NCBI GenBank assembly: GCA_950097015.1 | Contig: CATNEN010000001.1 | Span: 22,931,501 to 22,995,500 of the forward strand | DNA length: 64,000 nt | Direction of reading: 5' to 3' | From: Macrostomum hystrix | Taxonomy: Eukaryota > Platyhelminthes > Macrostomidae | In this document: positions 12,478 through 26,500 of the stretch, piece after piece | Layout of the letters: the number at the start of each line of letters is the position of its first letter | How positions within the stretch are numbered: the first letter of the stretch is position 1 | Position numbers and translations under genes: made by a program | The notes under the pieces: model-generated | What the model saw: only the letters and a program-made list of their open reading frames with translations | The model's database searches: none | Told to the model about the DNA's origin: nothing

Positions 12478-12585
12478 ATAATGCCCTCTAATTTTATGTT
12501 CTATGGCAGAAAGCCTTGGACGCAATTCTCAGGCATGCATCCTCAGACTTTCTTTGCCATAGAACACAAAATTAGAGGGCATTAT
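12478..12585. repeat. Fold-back (inverted repeat) element
   Basis: The arm at 12478-12514 (ataatgccctctaatttt, then tgttctatggcagaaag) is nearly the reverse complement of the arm at 12548-12585 (ctttctttgccatagaaca, then aaattagagggcattat). The loop is about 33 nt. It sits in the 1.9-kb convergent intergenic region between the polycystin and CSPG4 3' ends. Likely a MITE or solo fold-back element; no coding capacity. Confidence 0.8.
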
Positions 12586-13130
12586 AGTATACTTCGCTAA
12601 CAGTCTATGGTCCAATCGTATGTCAAGCTACACTGAAGCCTAAAGTAGTTCTAGATGTCTATGGCCATAGAATGTTAAATTAACGAACGAGTTCAAAAAT
12701 GCGTCACGCTAAGTCAGAAATTTGTGAATCAAGTTCCCAGTTAAAAGAAACGGGATTTGCATTGAAATGTACAGATTGTATTTCCAGACGCACATTATGA
12801 TCAGCCGCATCAAAACTTGCTCAGCTTCATAAGTCGTTTAAAAATAACGAAGGATAGGTTGCACAAAAATCAAGCACGTTATAGGATTAGAGGGAGCTTA
12901 TAGAAAATCAGCTAACGAAAAGTTAGCGATAGTTGACCTTAAGTAAAATCTTTGTATAAATTCTTAATACAGAAGTGTGAGATTAAGAATTCCTGCTGAT
13001 AATCCCGAAAATCTAAAATAATTTTTATTGATGCTACTTAAAGTAGTTGTACTGGCTTACAAACTACGTAGATGCTAAAAATTGCCAGCCAAATGGAAAT
13101 TCACTAAAACGCCAGGGACACTTCCTTTCC

Positions 13131-13240
13131 TAGTGCTTCATTTAAATAAGCAGTAAAATGGGTACCGGAATCTGCTTGGGTAGAAATATTGGCGGGTGTT
13201 GCGGCCACCAACACTCCATAGGCTGAACAGCTGTACCCAG
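13131..13240 (+). repeat. SINE-A 3' half
   Basis: Matches the second half of the SINE-A family: taagcagtaaaatgggtacc, ggaatctgcttgggtag, and a diverged terminal block ataggctgaacagctgtaccc. The tRNA-like head is missing. Confidence 0.6.
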
Positions 13241-13298
13241 CATTTGGATGGCTGTACATCTGGCCCAAATTCCATGGTTAATTACAAACCGCCAATAT

Positions 13299-13304
13299 TT
13301 TATT
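13299..13304 (-). other. Candidate polyadenylation signal of CSPG4
   Basis: AATAAA on the minus strand (tttatt on plus), about 107 nt after the CSPG4 stop codon. Confidence 0.45.
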
Positions 13305-13410
13305 AGTAAGCATTGAATCACACTTCTAAGTACGTATTTTACGTGAGATAGGCTTTAGCTGAATTTGAAGGAAAATGGGAAATTAACTTATACTTTGTCA
13401 ACCCAATACT

Positions 13411-16400
13411 CTAGAGCCAAGTCCTGGTGCTGACATCCGCCCTCACTGACTGCTGCAGCGGGTGCAGCTGTATCTCCTCCTCAGTTTCTGGGGTTGCAGA
13501 AGAAGCAATTGACGCTGAACCGGCCGCTCTAGGATACAAAAGTAGCGGCTGCAACAGCTGCGGCGGCTGCGGCTGGTGATAGCGCATCGGGCTTCCCGAC
13601 AGTCTGGTAGAAGTCGCGCCCTGCGGACTGCCTCCTCCGTCGCTGTCATGTCCCTCGCGGTGGTGGTAGGCCTTCTCGCGGAACGGCGAAGGCGACAGGC
13701 CAGTTCGAGCTCGCACGCTGGCTGGGGGGCTGAGGTTTTCCACCCTGGGGTGCGGATCGAAGGCTACGTGGCGCGTAGCGGTTGACATTGTCTGCAGTGG
13801 TGGCGGCGGAGCGGGCAGCGGCTGACCCTGGCCATAGTTGAGGTTGTTGATTGACGATGCCTTTGCGCCAGGAATGCTGCGGTAGCTGGCGTTGTGTGAG
13901 TGGTTGCTGGCGAGCGATCGAGTGTCGTAGTATCCGCTTTGCGCCGCTGTCACCAACGGTTTTGGCTTGAGAATCGACTCCGGCACCATCAGTAGCGCCT
14001 GAAGTCGCGGATTGCTAGCCCCATGTATTCCGCTGGCTGCTGTAGTACTGCCATTGCAGCTGCCGCCATTGCTGCCGCTGCCATAGACAGTGTCTGGCTT
14101 CTCGACGATCTGGCTCTCCCGCTGCTGTCTTCCATTCTCAGCTGCCGCCGCTTTAGCCAGACGCTGTGGAATCACTCTAACCAGGACCAGCAAAATGGCC
14201 GCCAGTAGGACCACTCCGCAGACCAGGATCAGCGTGACAAAGTTGGTCCTGCTCAAGCCGAGCACCCGAGCTGCGTCCTCTTCGTTGTTGATGAACTCTT
14301 TTCCGCGCCGCTCAGTTGCGTTTCGTCCACCCTGACTGCAGGCGACCAGTTGCACCGTCAGGTTGAACGTAGCTGGAGCAACGCTGGGCAGCGGCGAGGC
14401 CACTTCAATCTCGGCAGAGCTGGCGCCAGCCCCAAGAAACTGACCGCGCTCGTTGACGAAGCCGACAACCCGAACTGCTCCAGCGTCAACATCCGACTGG
14501 GTAAACGAAGCCGGCGAAATCAAAGCTCTGGTCGGCTGTTGTAGGACATTGTACCGTGTTGGCATTTCGTATCTGAATGGGTTCCGAGTTAGGTTAAGGC
14601 ATGTTTGATCGTATCTTTTTCGTAGAAAAATAATTGGTGCGAAGTAGCAGAGTCATCAAACAGCAGCCACAAACCTGAGCTTATCCTTGAGCTTTCTATC
14701 GTCAATATGATTGCGCGTCAATTTGGCAGTCTGTCGATCTCCGGTGCACTCTAGCAGGCGCACAGGCAATGTGCTGACCCCGGCTCGAATCCGGATCTCC
14801 AACTGTCTGTCAGGGAGCACGGCAGATCGAGACTTTGTCACAACGCTGAACTGCAGCGAGTCTCTACTGCTGACATGCCGCACCAGCTGATAGTGAATGA
14901 GGCCTCGGTCTACGTCGGTCTGGGAGAAGTTAAACGCGACTAGTTTGTCTCTGTAGAGCTGGCCGTAGTCAGTTGAGCGCGTCACCGTGTACCAGATCGG
15001 ATCCTGCGGATCGTTGCACGATGCGTTTAACTGGGCATTGGTCAGGGCTGCGCTGTGGAAGCCCTGGTCAATGCGCAGTATCTCGGCCGATTGGAAATTT
15101 ATCGTCACTGGCGAGATATGCATCTCAAATGTCTGGCAAAAGGGCTTGTGCTCCGGTTTGGAGAAGCTGTCCGACACGCAGAAGTAGAAGCTGTCCAGAC
15201 TGGAGTTGCTGCCCAGGTGCAGGTAGACGACTCGCCCGGCGTTGACGTCCGACTGGCTGAACGAGCAGGTGATTTCCTCCGGCGTTGGCGGAAAGGACAG
15301 GCAGGCTCGCGAGTTGACTCGAAGCTGGCCAAACACTGGCGACCGGCGCACCCGGTAAACAATGAAGTCGGGGCCGCTGTCCCGGTCAACCACGAGGAGC
15401 TGCTTCGGGCCGATGCTAGCAAGTCTGCCGCGCAGCATGCGCACAGTCGGTTGCATTGTCTCCACCTGGAAGATCTGGTCGTTAACCGGTGTCACATGAA
15501 TGGGCAGCACTGCGGGCTGCTTCGCCATGGTTTGCGGGGTTAGTTGGCTGTCAGCTTGCTCGCGAATGTAAAAGCCCAGCTCATCCAACTCAGTGTCTGA
15601 GCCATCGTGACGGTAGATGAGATTCATCTTGACAAGGTCGTCCCTCACGAAAGTGTCCCCGACGCTGATGTTGGTGCCGGAGAAGGTGAATATGCCATGC
15701 CTAGGCAGGTCAGTGATCACGAACAACAGAGCTTTGGCTGACATTAGGCGAGAAAAGTCAGCTCCATCCAGGTTGCCCACGGTCAGGTTGGCAAGGCCGC
15801 CCTCCAGCACAGTTAGTGGTCTAACTGATAGCAGCGATCGCTGATTGTACCGATTGACATGCCGATCGGATATCACGATTCGCATCTCCTGACGCTCCAG
15901 CGTTGGCGCACCTTTAGCTATGACGTCAAACAAAATTCGATCCACATTTTCGGCGTGACTGCCTAAGCTATAGGCGTGAGTATGGTTGTAGCCCACTGAA
16001 GACGCATTCACCTGACTCTGGGTAAACCTTGTTGTCGCAGAAAATGTGACCGCTGCCGTTACAGGGTCTCTTGTCACAATGCCCAGCCGTCCTAGAGCAC
16101 TGTTTCCTCGAACCTCGAACACCAGGTCCCTTGAGTAGTAGGGATTGTTGACAGCAGCCAACAGGTGATCTGGGGTCAGGATGTTCAACATGTTGGGGAA
16201 GGCCTCGAGGGTGATTGATCGACTGGACATGCTGACTACTAGCGGCTTGGTTGTAGCATAGAACTGATGCTGCTGGCTCTGGGTGCCCGCCGAGTCTTGG
16301 ACGAAGAAATCAAAGCTTCCAAAGCTGGACTGACCTGAAGGAAATGGTTTAGTCGATGTCAGAAAATTGCTGACCAATCTATCAATTTATGAACATCTTG

Positions 16401-19400
16401 ACATAATTATAGGTGGTTAAATACGCCCTTAATTTTAAGCCTAATTAAAGGCGTACCTGATCCTGACCCTGTAAGTCTCAACCCTGACCCTGACCCTGAG
16501 CATACCTGACCCTTCATTTAAATAAGATGTAAAACTCAAACTCAAATACGAATGATGCTTAAATATGTGCAGTAAGTAACATGCTGAACTATCACAGCAC
16601 ATCATTTGGTGACATTGGACCCACAGCCAGCGAGGAGGCAATTCTGACTCCTGAGCACACACGCACACAGTTTTGTAAATTTCCCCTGAATTTTTATCGT
16701 CAGGCAGTGTACACTTCCACTGTGCCATAAAATCTGGCACTCAAAGTCGTAAATTGCTCGAAAAGCCACCAAACCTTCTCTCCGCAGCTACGCCCCAAAT
16801 TAATGTGGCCTCGCCGTGGAATCGAGCTCAGGTACCTTAGTGCGAGAGACAATCGCGTTAGATCCCTGCTCAGCCACTCACCCCCCAACTATAACTCTTA
16901 GACGGAGGCACTCACCAGCGTGTACAAACAACATCCTTCCCGATGCAATGTCCTCCTGACTAAACTGGTCCAGCCGCTTGTCCGGGTTGTCTACGAACGC
17001 CGCGAACCCGTTCTGCGCAGCCGTCACCCTGTAGACTAGACTCCAATCCGGTGTGTCATCGTCATCCGAGCGAAGGTGCTCCAGGCTGAACGGAGTCGGC
17101 GAGTCCTGGAAGGCCCGGAGGACCTGGTTGACAACCACTCGCGGAGCCTGGGAGGCGAACGGCGCCCACATGTGCACGTGAACCAGTGCCGGCAGAGATC
17201 GAATACTGTCCCACTGGGCCAGCACCTGCGGTAGGACGATAAGTACAGTATTAAAATTTAGATAGAGTTACAAGCCTAGTTGAATGAGGCGGTTGGCACC
17301 GCTTGGCAACAGGTACAGGTATAATCATTATCAGGTTGGCATCATTTGGTATCTGTGCTGACACCTGTGCTGACTTTCTCATCGTCAGGCATATACTTAG
17401 CTAAGAACCACAGTTCCTACTGCCAGTAGTTGTCTACGCTTGTATGTACACGAGAAAAATCTGTATTCGAAAAGTTTTAGGTTGTTCCTACTCTAGCTTG
17501 ATATTTTCTTTCAATAGGTTGAAAAGAAAATGAAGCTGCTAAGTATCTGCTGCTGCGGCAAAAGCAGAAGTAGAACTCTCAGACATAGAACTGTCTAAGT
17601 TCAGCGCTGCAATTAAACAGGCCTCTTTAATTAGGTCGAAAGAAGCAGTTCGGACTAAAAGCGACGCGCTGCACTTGGGGAAATTGGGCCACTCGGTTTA
17701 GGCGTCAGTGATAAGCAAAGTCTGCATTTTGAATCAGGGAGCCACCAGACTGCCCGAAGTCTTTTATAGAGGCCGGACACCAGCCATTACGCATTACAGA
17801 ATGGGAGCCGCTAGTCCAACATGGGGAGAAAGTGGCGGCTTCGGGGTTGGTCGCAGGAAAGGAGGAGGCCAAAAATCCTGCATAAAATGGACCAGCTTGC
17901 CTTACAGTATCTAACCTAGTCTGCGGCCTGCATATGTAGACATCCGGTGTAGCGAAGATTTCAGTAATGCCCGGGCACCGATATCTGGGAGGGACCCGGT
18001 CGGATGAGGAAGCTTTTTTTTCTCCGCCTGTTTATTTGCGTGTAAGGTCATTTCCTTTTACCTTGGGCCCAACCCGCCCAGATACCGACAGGCACAGACT
18101 GCAGAATAGAGAAAACAATGCCAGAATTAATTTAAGCTGAATGGTGCGGTGGGGTTGGCCTGATTTTGCTCCATCGCTAAAATCTACCAGCATGGATATT
18201 AGATAGAAACAAGAATTAGTTACGATTTTATGATCTTGGGCACATTGTCAAACTGCGATGCAAATCTGCTGGTTATTTGCCACAACGAACCCCATGGCAG
18301 CAGCTGTGAGTCTTAACAATGTTTTCTCTAGGCATTTTTTCTGCTACTGATTTGTTTCTTAGAGTATACAAACTATTGCCTTCCTGGTTGACTAGCTGTC
18401 AATCTGAGCCCAGAATACACAACTTGTCAGACATTGTTGCCAGTCTTATCTTTTCTGAGAGGAAAGCGCCACTTGATGCAACATCCCCAGATTAACAAGG
18501 AACGCAGCATACTTTTAAAAGAAACTTCTGCATATCTGTTTTGGCCTAACCTAATCTTTCATTGCATCAGTTTGAAAGATAAAATACAAGTATAAAAGAA
18601 AAAAGCCATAGAAAAAGATTTTTCCGAGGTCATTTTGGAAATTCCATTATAGAAGAAAGTGCCTTTGGCTTAGTTTGAATCACAACCGCTTCTACGACTT
18701 AACTTTCCAGTGCTAACGATTTCCTTTGGTGACTTTCAGTTCAGACGAAGCGGAGCGACTAAGTCAGTGGAGTCTGGCGGAATTTTACAGATATTCACTA
18801 AATCGTAAAATCTGAGTAGCTATAAAAATAATCAGAGCTAGCTGGGATTCTTTATCAGCTATCTCTCTAATGCCGTGTTCCACCTGAAGTGGCGCCCTTG
18901 TGAAGTGTGAAAACACCGCTCCAGCGTTACTGGGTGATCGCTGTGTAAACACGGAGTCAGAATTAGTGATGGATTGGTACTTGATGCTTCGCTTTGATCT
19001 TCTAGATCAATAGAGAAACAGGTGTGCGGGTTCCTGACCCTCCGCGTTTACCTGTGCGCGGTTGATTTTCAAGAATGCCTGAGCCATATTCTCAGCAAAC
19101 TGTTTTTGTCGAAACTTTAAAAACATGAAAAATTAGTATCTGCATTTCTCTTTTTTCTCTCGACTGTCCCGCATGTAAAACTGTTATTTCTGTCTGAGGA
19201 AGATACACTAGCACTAACATTATTCAAACCACAGGCTTAAAGAACTAAACTTTCATGGAATTCCATTAATCCATTTTTCCATGCTGGCAGTGTTACGCCC
19301 AGCGCTGCAAAAGTGCACAAAATTGGTGGTAACGACAAATTGTTGAACGCGACTGACTGGTTGCATCTTGTGTCAGAAATCTTATTCCGGTATCTAAATT

Positions 19401-20487
19401 AAGCGCGTCCTTGCAGAACTGCACCCCAATAGGCAATCACGAACTCCTCCGGAGACAATCGCGACCGAGGAGCCTCCCATAGTGTCGCAGATTCTCTGAA
19501 GCTGTAGATGACGAAGCAGAAAATACTGCAGACTGATGCAACGGAGTTTTCCGCCCTGCCTCGCAAGGCAAAAGGCAAATTGCGCTGCAGCTGACGGGTC
19601 ACCGGGCTCGCGAGTTGGCAGTTGGCTGACTTCAGTCAAATTCGCTGCAGTTTTGGGAGCCACGTGTCTCCAACCCGCTGCCGCCCTCTATTCCCACCGC
19701 CCCCCAACCCTGACTTGACTTTCAAACTTGGCTTTCCTAAGCCGCACTTACTTTATTCGCTTACAATGCTTCTTATTTTCGGTGTTGAATTGTTTCACAT
19801 TGATTTTGCCAAACATTTACAGCTGGCAGGTCGGTGCGATTGAAGGTTCACTTTCAATGCACAGCTTAGGACCCGTTTATAGTGCTTATAGAATAACCGT
19901 ATTACGCTTGTGAATTGTTTTCAAGTAGAAGCACTGAACACTGTGTTACGTATAACGTATGAAATACTTTTTTGTAGTGCGGCAAAGCTTTTGTTTTGAT
20001 GTTTACAAAAGAGTTGAAGGTACTATTTTTCCTGAAAAGTTAATTTAGTTGTGCATCTCATGTGACGTCATTCCAAAGAGTGTGATCAGCGCACACATCA
20101 ACAGCCTACTAAATTAGTTCAACTTGCTAAATACCTGGCACACGGCAGTAGAATTGGAAAGGGTTTATTTGTAAGAAAAAATGAGATCGTTTTTGTGTGT
20201 ACTCAAATCGAGAAAATATATACTACTTCCAACAAGACTCAATTTGAAGAGAAATTCGGTAGCACAATATCGTGCCCGAGGTAATGCTGTGGAAACAGTA
20301 ACTTGCACCCTAACCTAGTTACTAGGCACTAGAGTTCGAATACCATGGGAGAATATGCCTATCAGTTCTTGCTACAGGATGAGCTAAAAAGCCATGAAAT
20401 TAGGTTTCCCAATTGATCTCTCATCTTTGCTGCTTGCTCAAACCCTCTGTCGAGCGGGTGGCTCGACATGGCACAGAACTGACTACC

Positions 20488-20521
<34 letters not shown>

Positions 20522-23500
20522 AACTCGTTTTAGAGGGTCTACAGGATTGAATTTCACAAGTACAAAGCAAAGAGCTTGTACTTCGATCTAATAATAGCAC
20601 CATCAAAGCTTGACCACGGTATAATGAAGCTAACATTAAGAAAAATATACAATCATTTCCTGTTAGACACATCCTTCCCTGTTAGACAGATCCTTCCCTG
20701 TTAGACAGCTCCTTCCCTGTTAGACAGATCCTTCCCTGTTAGACAGATCCTTATATGTTAGACAGATCCTTATATGTTAGACAGATCCTTCCCTGTTAGA
20801 CAGATCCTTCCCTGTTAGACAGATCCTTCCCTGTTAGACAGATCCTTCCCTGTTAGACAGATCCTTCCCTGTTAGACAGGTCCTTCCCTGTTAGACAGAT
20901 CCTTCCCTGTTAGACAGATCCTTCCCTGTTAGACAGCTCCTTCCCTGTTAGACAGGTCCTTCACTGTTAGACAGATCCTTCCCTGTTAGACAGATCCTTC
21001 CCTGTTAGACAGATCCTTCCCTGTTAGACAGATCCTTCCCTGTTAGACAGGTCCTTCACTGTTAGACAGGTCCTTCACTGTTAGACAGATCCTTCACTGT
21101 TAGACAGATCCTTCCCTGTTAGACAGATCCTTCCCTGTTAGACAGCTCCTTCCCTGTTAGACAGATCCTTCCCTGTTAGACAGATCCTTATATGTTAGAC
21201 AGATCCTTCCCTGTTAGACAGATCCTTCCCTGTTAGACAGGTCCTTCCCTGTTAGACAGATCCTTCCCTGTTAGACAGGTCCTTCCCTGTTAGACAGCTC
21301 CTTCCCTGTTAGACAGATCCTTCCCTGTTAGACAGATCCTTCCCTGTTAGACAGATCCTTCCCTGTTAGACATATCCTTCCCTGTTAGACAGATCCTTCC
21401 CTGTTAGACAGATCCTTATATGTTAGACAGATCCTTCCCTGTTAGACAGGTCCTTCCCTGTTAGACAGATCCTTCCCTGTTAGACAGATCCTTATATGTT
21501 AGACAGATCCTTCCCTGTTAGACAGGTCCTTCCCTGTTAGACAGATCCTTCCCTGTTAGACAGATCCTTCCCTGTTAGACAGATCCTTCCCTGTTAGACA
21601 GATCCTTCCCTGTTAGACAGATCCTTCCCTGTTAGACAGATCCTTCCCTGTTAGACATATCCTTCCCTGTTAGACAGATCCTTATATGTTAGACAGATCC
21701 TTCCCTGTTAGACAGGTCCTTCCCTGTTAGACAGATCCTTCCCTGTTAGACAGATCCTTCCCTGTTAGACAGGTCCTTCCCTGTCGTGCAACAAACCTCA
21801 AACTGATCCCAGCCAGTGGTGTCTCCTCCGTAAGAGTAGAACACCAGCTGCGACTTCAAATCGTCGAAGCTGAAGCTGCTGATGCCTCCTCTGGATCCGG
21901 TGCCACTGCTGAAAAAGAAATGCGGAAAACAAAGGGTTTAGACAAGTAGTCAAGTGCTGGCAGGATATTGCTAGTCTTTTTCCACCAGAACTCGCGCTAA
22001 ATGTCATTCATTAACTGATGTATCTTTAGGTGCGCCGGCATTAATGCCATCATTCTTTGATGCATAAACATCAGGCCTTCCCGTAGTCAGGCACAGCCTA
22101 GTTCAGCCCAAGTTTAGTCCCATTAAAGCTTGTAAACAATCAGCTGGTAAAAGGCATCATAGGTACAAGGGTACCATAGAAGTGCACCAGAAATGTACTC
22201 AGATCTCTTCCAACCGACTCACTCGTCGCGCAGAAGTTGACCCTTGGCTGGTGGAACAGTCACAGTGATTCGCAGCCTCTGCAGCTCAGACTGGGTCACA
22301 ACGTAGTCCGGCGGGTCGAAGTTCACCTGTAGATCAGAGGCATCGATGTGCAGCCTGTTGCCCAGAGAGCCAGTGAGGTTCCGACTCTGAAATTGTCATT
22401 TCATGATCACTGAGCGACACGATTGTACTGTCCAATATCCTATTGCTAAAAATCTAAAATTATAAATGTAGGAAGGCTGCCGGCAATCGTAAATCATTTG
22501 GTGACACTAGACCTTGCTAGCGAGGAGGCAATTCTGCCCATTTCGCTGACTCCTGAGCACTCAAGCACACAGATACTGTACACAGGCACAACACTCACAG
22601 TTTTGTACATCTTCCCTGACTTTCTCATCGTCAGGCAGTGTACACTCTCACTGTGCCTTAAAGGTCGGCCCTAAATTGTCGTAAATTGCAGAAAAGCCCC
22701 CAAGCCTCGCCGCAGAATCGAGCTGAGGGACCTTTTGTGCGTGTGGCAAACGCGTTAACGTGCCACTGACCCCCAAACTGTATTGTTAAAACATTCTGAA
22801 TTTGTTAGTCCTTTGGAAAAGCCGCGGTTGTAGTCCATGAACCACTTGACCATTCCGCAGCCATGTTCAGGCAATCATAAATATATACTTCTGTTGCTTG
22901 CCATCGGACTAAATCAATAGCTCAGACCAACAACAGTCCAGAGATGCGCTAATTGCCTTTTTAAGAACGATAATTAGGAGCATTCTACAGGAATAGGCAA
23001 CCGTAAGAAAATTCCTAAGCAAGACAGACAGAGACAACCTAGAGAAATTCGCTCTGCAAAACTTAAAAACTTCTTCTGAACAAACGCTGGATCATAAATC
23101 TGCCAAAAAAAACTAATGCAGCCGCGGCCACCACTGACACCTGTGCACTCTGAGAGACACACACACACACAGGCCTAGAGACACTGTGCTGAAAGTCAGC
23201 TCCTAGGAATGCCATCCTTGCGGCCCCTAGGTTAAGACCTTGCCTCCCATCAGGGGGGGGCAATGTTCGGCAGGCAATTTGTGAATCGTTCTCGGCCCTC
23301 CCGCCAGTCCCTCTAGCTCTAAAATTGGTCCCCTAACTACCGCCACTTTTGCAGCCGCTGCCCCAGCAGGCAGGCAAGGAGGAGCCAGTCTGTCGCATTC
23401 AATCAGTGACCCGGAGAGTGCAAGACAGGCAGCTCGACCCGGCTCTGATATCGGTGCACTGTGTGTGTGTGTGTGTGTGTGTGTGTCTGTGTGTGTTTGC

Positions 23501-26500
23501 GTTGCGGACACAGCCACTGGGCACACTAAGTCCGCTTGTGCAGCCTGGGCACTTTTCATGTTCTTCAAGCCCCAAAAACTCTCGGAGCTGCACTATCATC
23601 AGCTTCATCATCAGCATCATCATTGACCGCAGCTTCCGCGCAACCGAAATTTCTGCTCTGGCCGAGTTCAAGTGGGCGACGTGAACTTCCTAATTTTTAG
23701 TATGTTCCGATGCAAGTCTACAATCTCTGCCTCAAATCTAACCGAACAAATTCTCCCATTACTAAAGTGGCTTCTGTTCTATTCGCTCCCTGCGGAGCAA
23801 TGCTGGAAATGGCATCGCGATTGGTGGCAGGACCCGGTCGTACATGATTGACTTGTCTCTGTCGACCAGTGCTGGGTTCAAAGGTACATTAATCCGAACT
23901 AGAATAATAGTAATAATAAAGATGGTCCATGACGTTAAGCATCGAGCTTATCCCCTGTTCCTTCAGGAAGAATCTGCCTGGTGGTGTGAAAATACTTCGA
24001 TTGCTGAGTGGGGACCAAGAGGGATTTCAGCAGGATTGCAGGGCGCGAGGAATGAATTCCCATCTAGAGGAATGGAGGAACAATTCGTAAGTGCTTGGCA
24101 AAGCAGATGGGAGATGAAGGAATGAAAGACTGTGGGCAGTCATGGACGGCGGCTGGTGCGTTGGCATCGCCCAGTTGTTTTTAACGAGTGCAGTCAGCTG
24201 TTGATGCAAGCCCAGAAGTTCCTCCCCATTTCTGCCAATCGTCCAGAGTTAGAGCAACTTGCGCGAACTCCTTCTGTTAATGACACGCGATAGAATCACA
24301 CTTTCGAATTATCCACGGTGATTTTGTCAGTGACGAGGTCACATCAGGTGTGGCCCAATTTTTGTTGGTAGTTAGCACTGTCAATTATTATAGCTGCATC
24401 GAAACTGCTTAAAACTAATCTTGTAACTAATGAAATTAATTGGCTAGGAAATCAGTTAATGGATTCCTAGTGCATTAAGGTCCGTGTTAGAATCGCATTG
24501 CAGATTAGCGATCAGCTTTGCGGACACCGAAAGTGCACTCTCAGGTCGCTGGTCGGTCAAGTCGTCATAAAACTCCAGGGGGGGCGCAGCTGCGGCACAA
24601 GCTGTTCTATTCTTGGAAGCGGGGCCGGCCCTTTCAGAGGGCGCACATTGTGCCGGGAGACACACGTGCCCGCGGACAAGACAAGGGCCACTTCCTTGGG
24701 GAACACATCAGTTTTCCATAGCGCACAGCGCATAGAGGGTATTAACCGAAAGGAAAGAAGGAGAAATAGGAGAGTGGAGGGACAGAAGGGTAGAAAGAGC
24801 AAGTCCTTTCAGGAGCAAGCAGGAATAATAGAAACAGCATTTGGGATTCGGAGCCCATGCGAGACGGCGGACAAGCGGCTCTGTGGGAAACAGGCTTGTG
24901 GGCCAGTGACACGAATGCAAAAAAGTGAACTTGGATATTCAGATGTGCCGCACATGCCCTTGCGTCTAAAGTTCACCTGGAATCGTATTTTTCTTCACTT
25001 CAATTCTTCCTGAATCTGTCTGTGTTCCTCTCCCGGCTCTCCCCTTTTACTTCTGGGGTGATTCAAAGAGGCCAATTTGATGAAAAATCCCCATAGAGGC
25101 CGTTAGCTTTCAGCGAGCCTCAGTCAGTGCACCGTCCAGCGCCGATGATGCAGCGGCTGAGGGAGCTCGGCTGAACCTGGAGTCTGGCTGAGGGCTTTGG
25201 GAAATATGTGATGAGGGAGAGTGACGTGCGGGGGGCTCACGCAGACCGGTGGAACCTGCATTAAGCTAGCCACCCCCCACTAGCGTGGAATATCGCAGCT
25301 GTCAGCCGGGCACTTGATCGCGAGCCACTCCCACCTCCCAGCCCCACTAACGATAACATTATGCGTAGATGAGGAACTACATCGGCTGGTGTAGAACGGA
25401 ACGAACGAATCTGAAACTACCTGCTGCTAGACAGCTGACAGAATAGTGAGAGGAAATGAGATACGCCGTCTGGTCCCAGAGTGCTTGGAGCGGAATGTGC
25501 CCACTTCCCATGACAGTTGCCGCGTAGGCGGGTGGGCAAGTGTCAGGTAGAGGTTTGGATTCTGGATTTGTGATGCAATCTCTACTTCGTTGGGGCGAGC
25601 ATAGGTCGGGCGCCTGTTGTTGATTTTTTACAATTCGTTGGTTTAGCAAGCTGGCTACAAAAGCAACGGGAGATGGGAGTGATCTGACCCTGAGAGTGAC
25701 TCATGATCCGTACAGTATGTGTTGAGCCCCTTATTCGTGCTGTGCGTAGTTCACACCGGGTTTTGTATCCGAGGGGCTCCGGAACGCCATCTGATAGCGG
25801 CGCGTTAAAGCGACCAAGAGAGGTGCCGAAATTTCCCACAGCGGGAGGCTTCAAGTTGCGCAAAGCTTTCAGATATCCGACTCTTCTGCGAGCCTCTCTT
25901 TCGTGTGCCGGAAAGAAAACATGAAAACCAACCGAGGATTTGCTTTGCTTTCACTGGCATGCCGTCACTGGATGCGGCTTTTGTTGGAAACTATGAAATT
26001 CTCCACTATTTTGAATTCGATATCCGCTGAATACAGTTTTTCTAGTTTGAAATCCAATGAGATAGAAGGAAAAGAACGTCGGCGGACTTCCTGACATGAT
26101 GCATTAAGCAAATGAATGCAGATTAACTGGCTAATCAGATCACGCAATATGGACTTATCATCAACTGGGGCGGTTTATTTTATTTCTTTCTGAAAATAAG
26201 TTCAAATTACTTACTAAATCAAAGCGTCTAAGCGACCCTACCTGGTCCCCGCCGCTGTCCTCAATCGTGAGATACAAACTGGGCCGACGCACATAATATT
26301 CTGCAGTTCTCACAGTTCCAGGCCGTCTCACAGTCTAAGGAACTTCCCTCTGAATTAAAATCGGAAGGACATCAACGCCTTCGTCATGACCATCAATGGC
26401 CATGGCTACCTACCTACCCCGCTACTCTGCCACTTTTGCGAGCACGACAACGAAGATTCTGAGTACTTTGTCTCTCACTGCCCTTTCTTAAACAGTTGAA

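Larger units (their letters stand above)
11635..13298. other. Convergent intergenic region
   Basis: Lies between the 3' ends of the polycystin (plus) and CSPG4 (minus) genes. Apart from the fold-back element at 12478-12585 and a SINE-A relic at 13131-13240, I see only AT-rich sequence without gene signals. Confidence 0.6.

Noticed and set aside
24498-25013. 171-aa plus ORF in a CSPG4 intron
   Set aside because: Composition resembles random GC-richer sequence; no motif, no splice partners, and overlapping open frames on the other strand.
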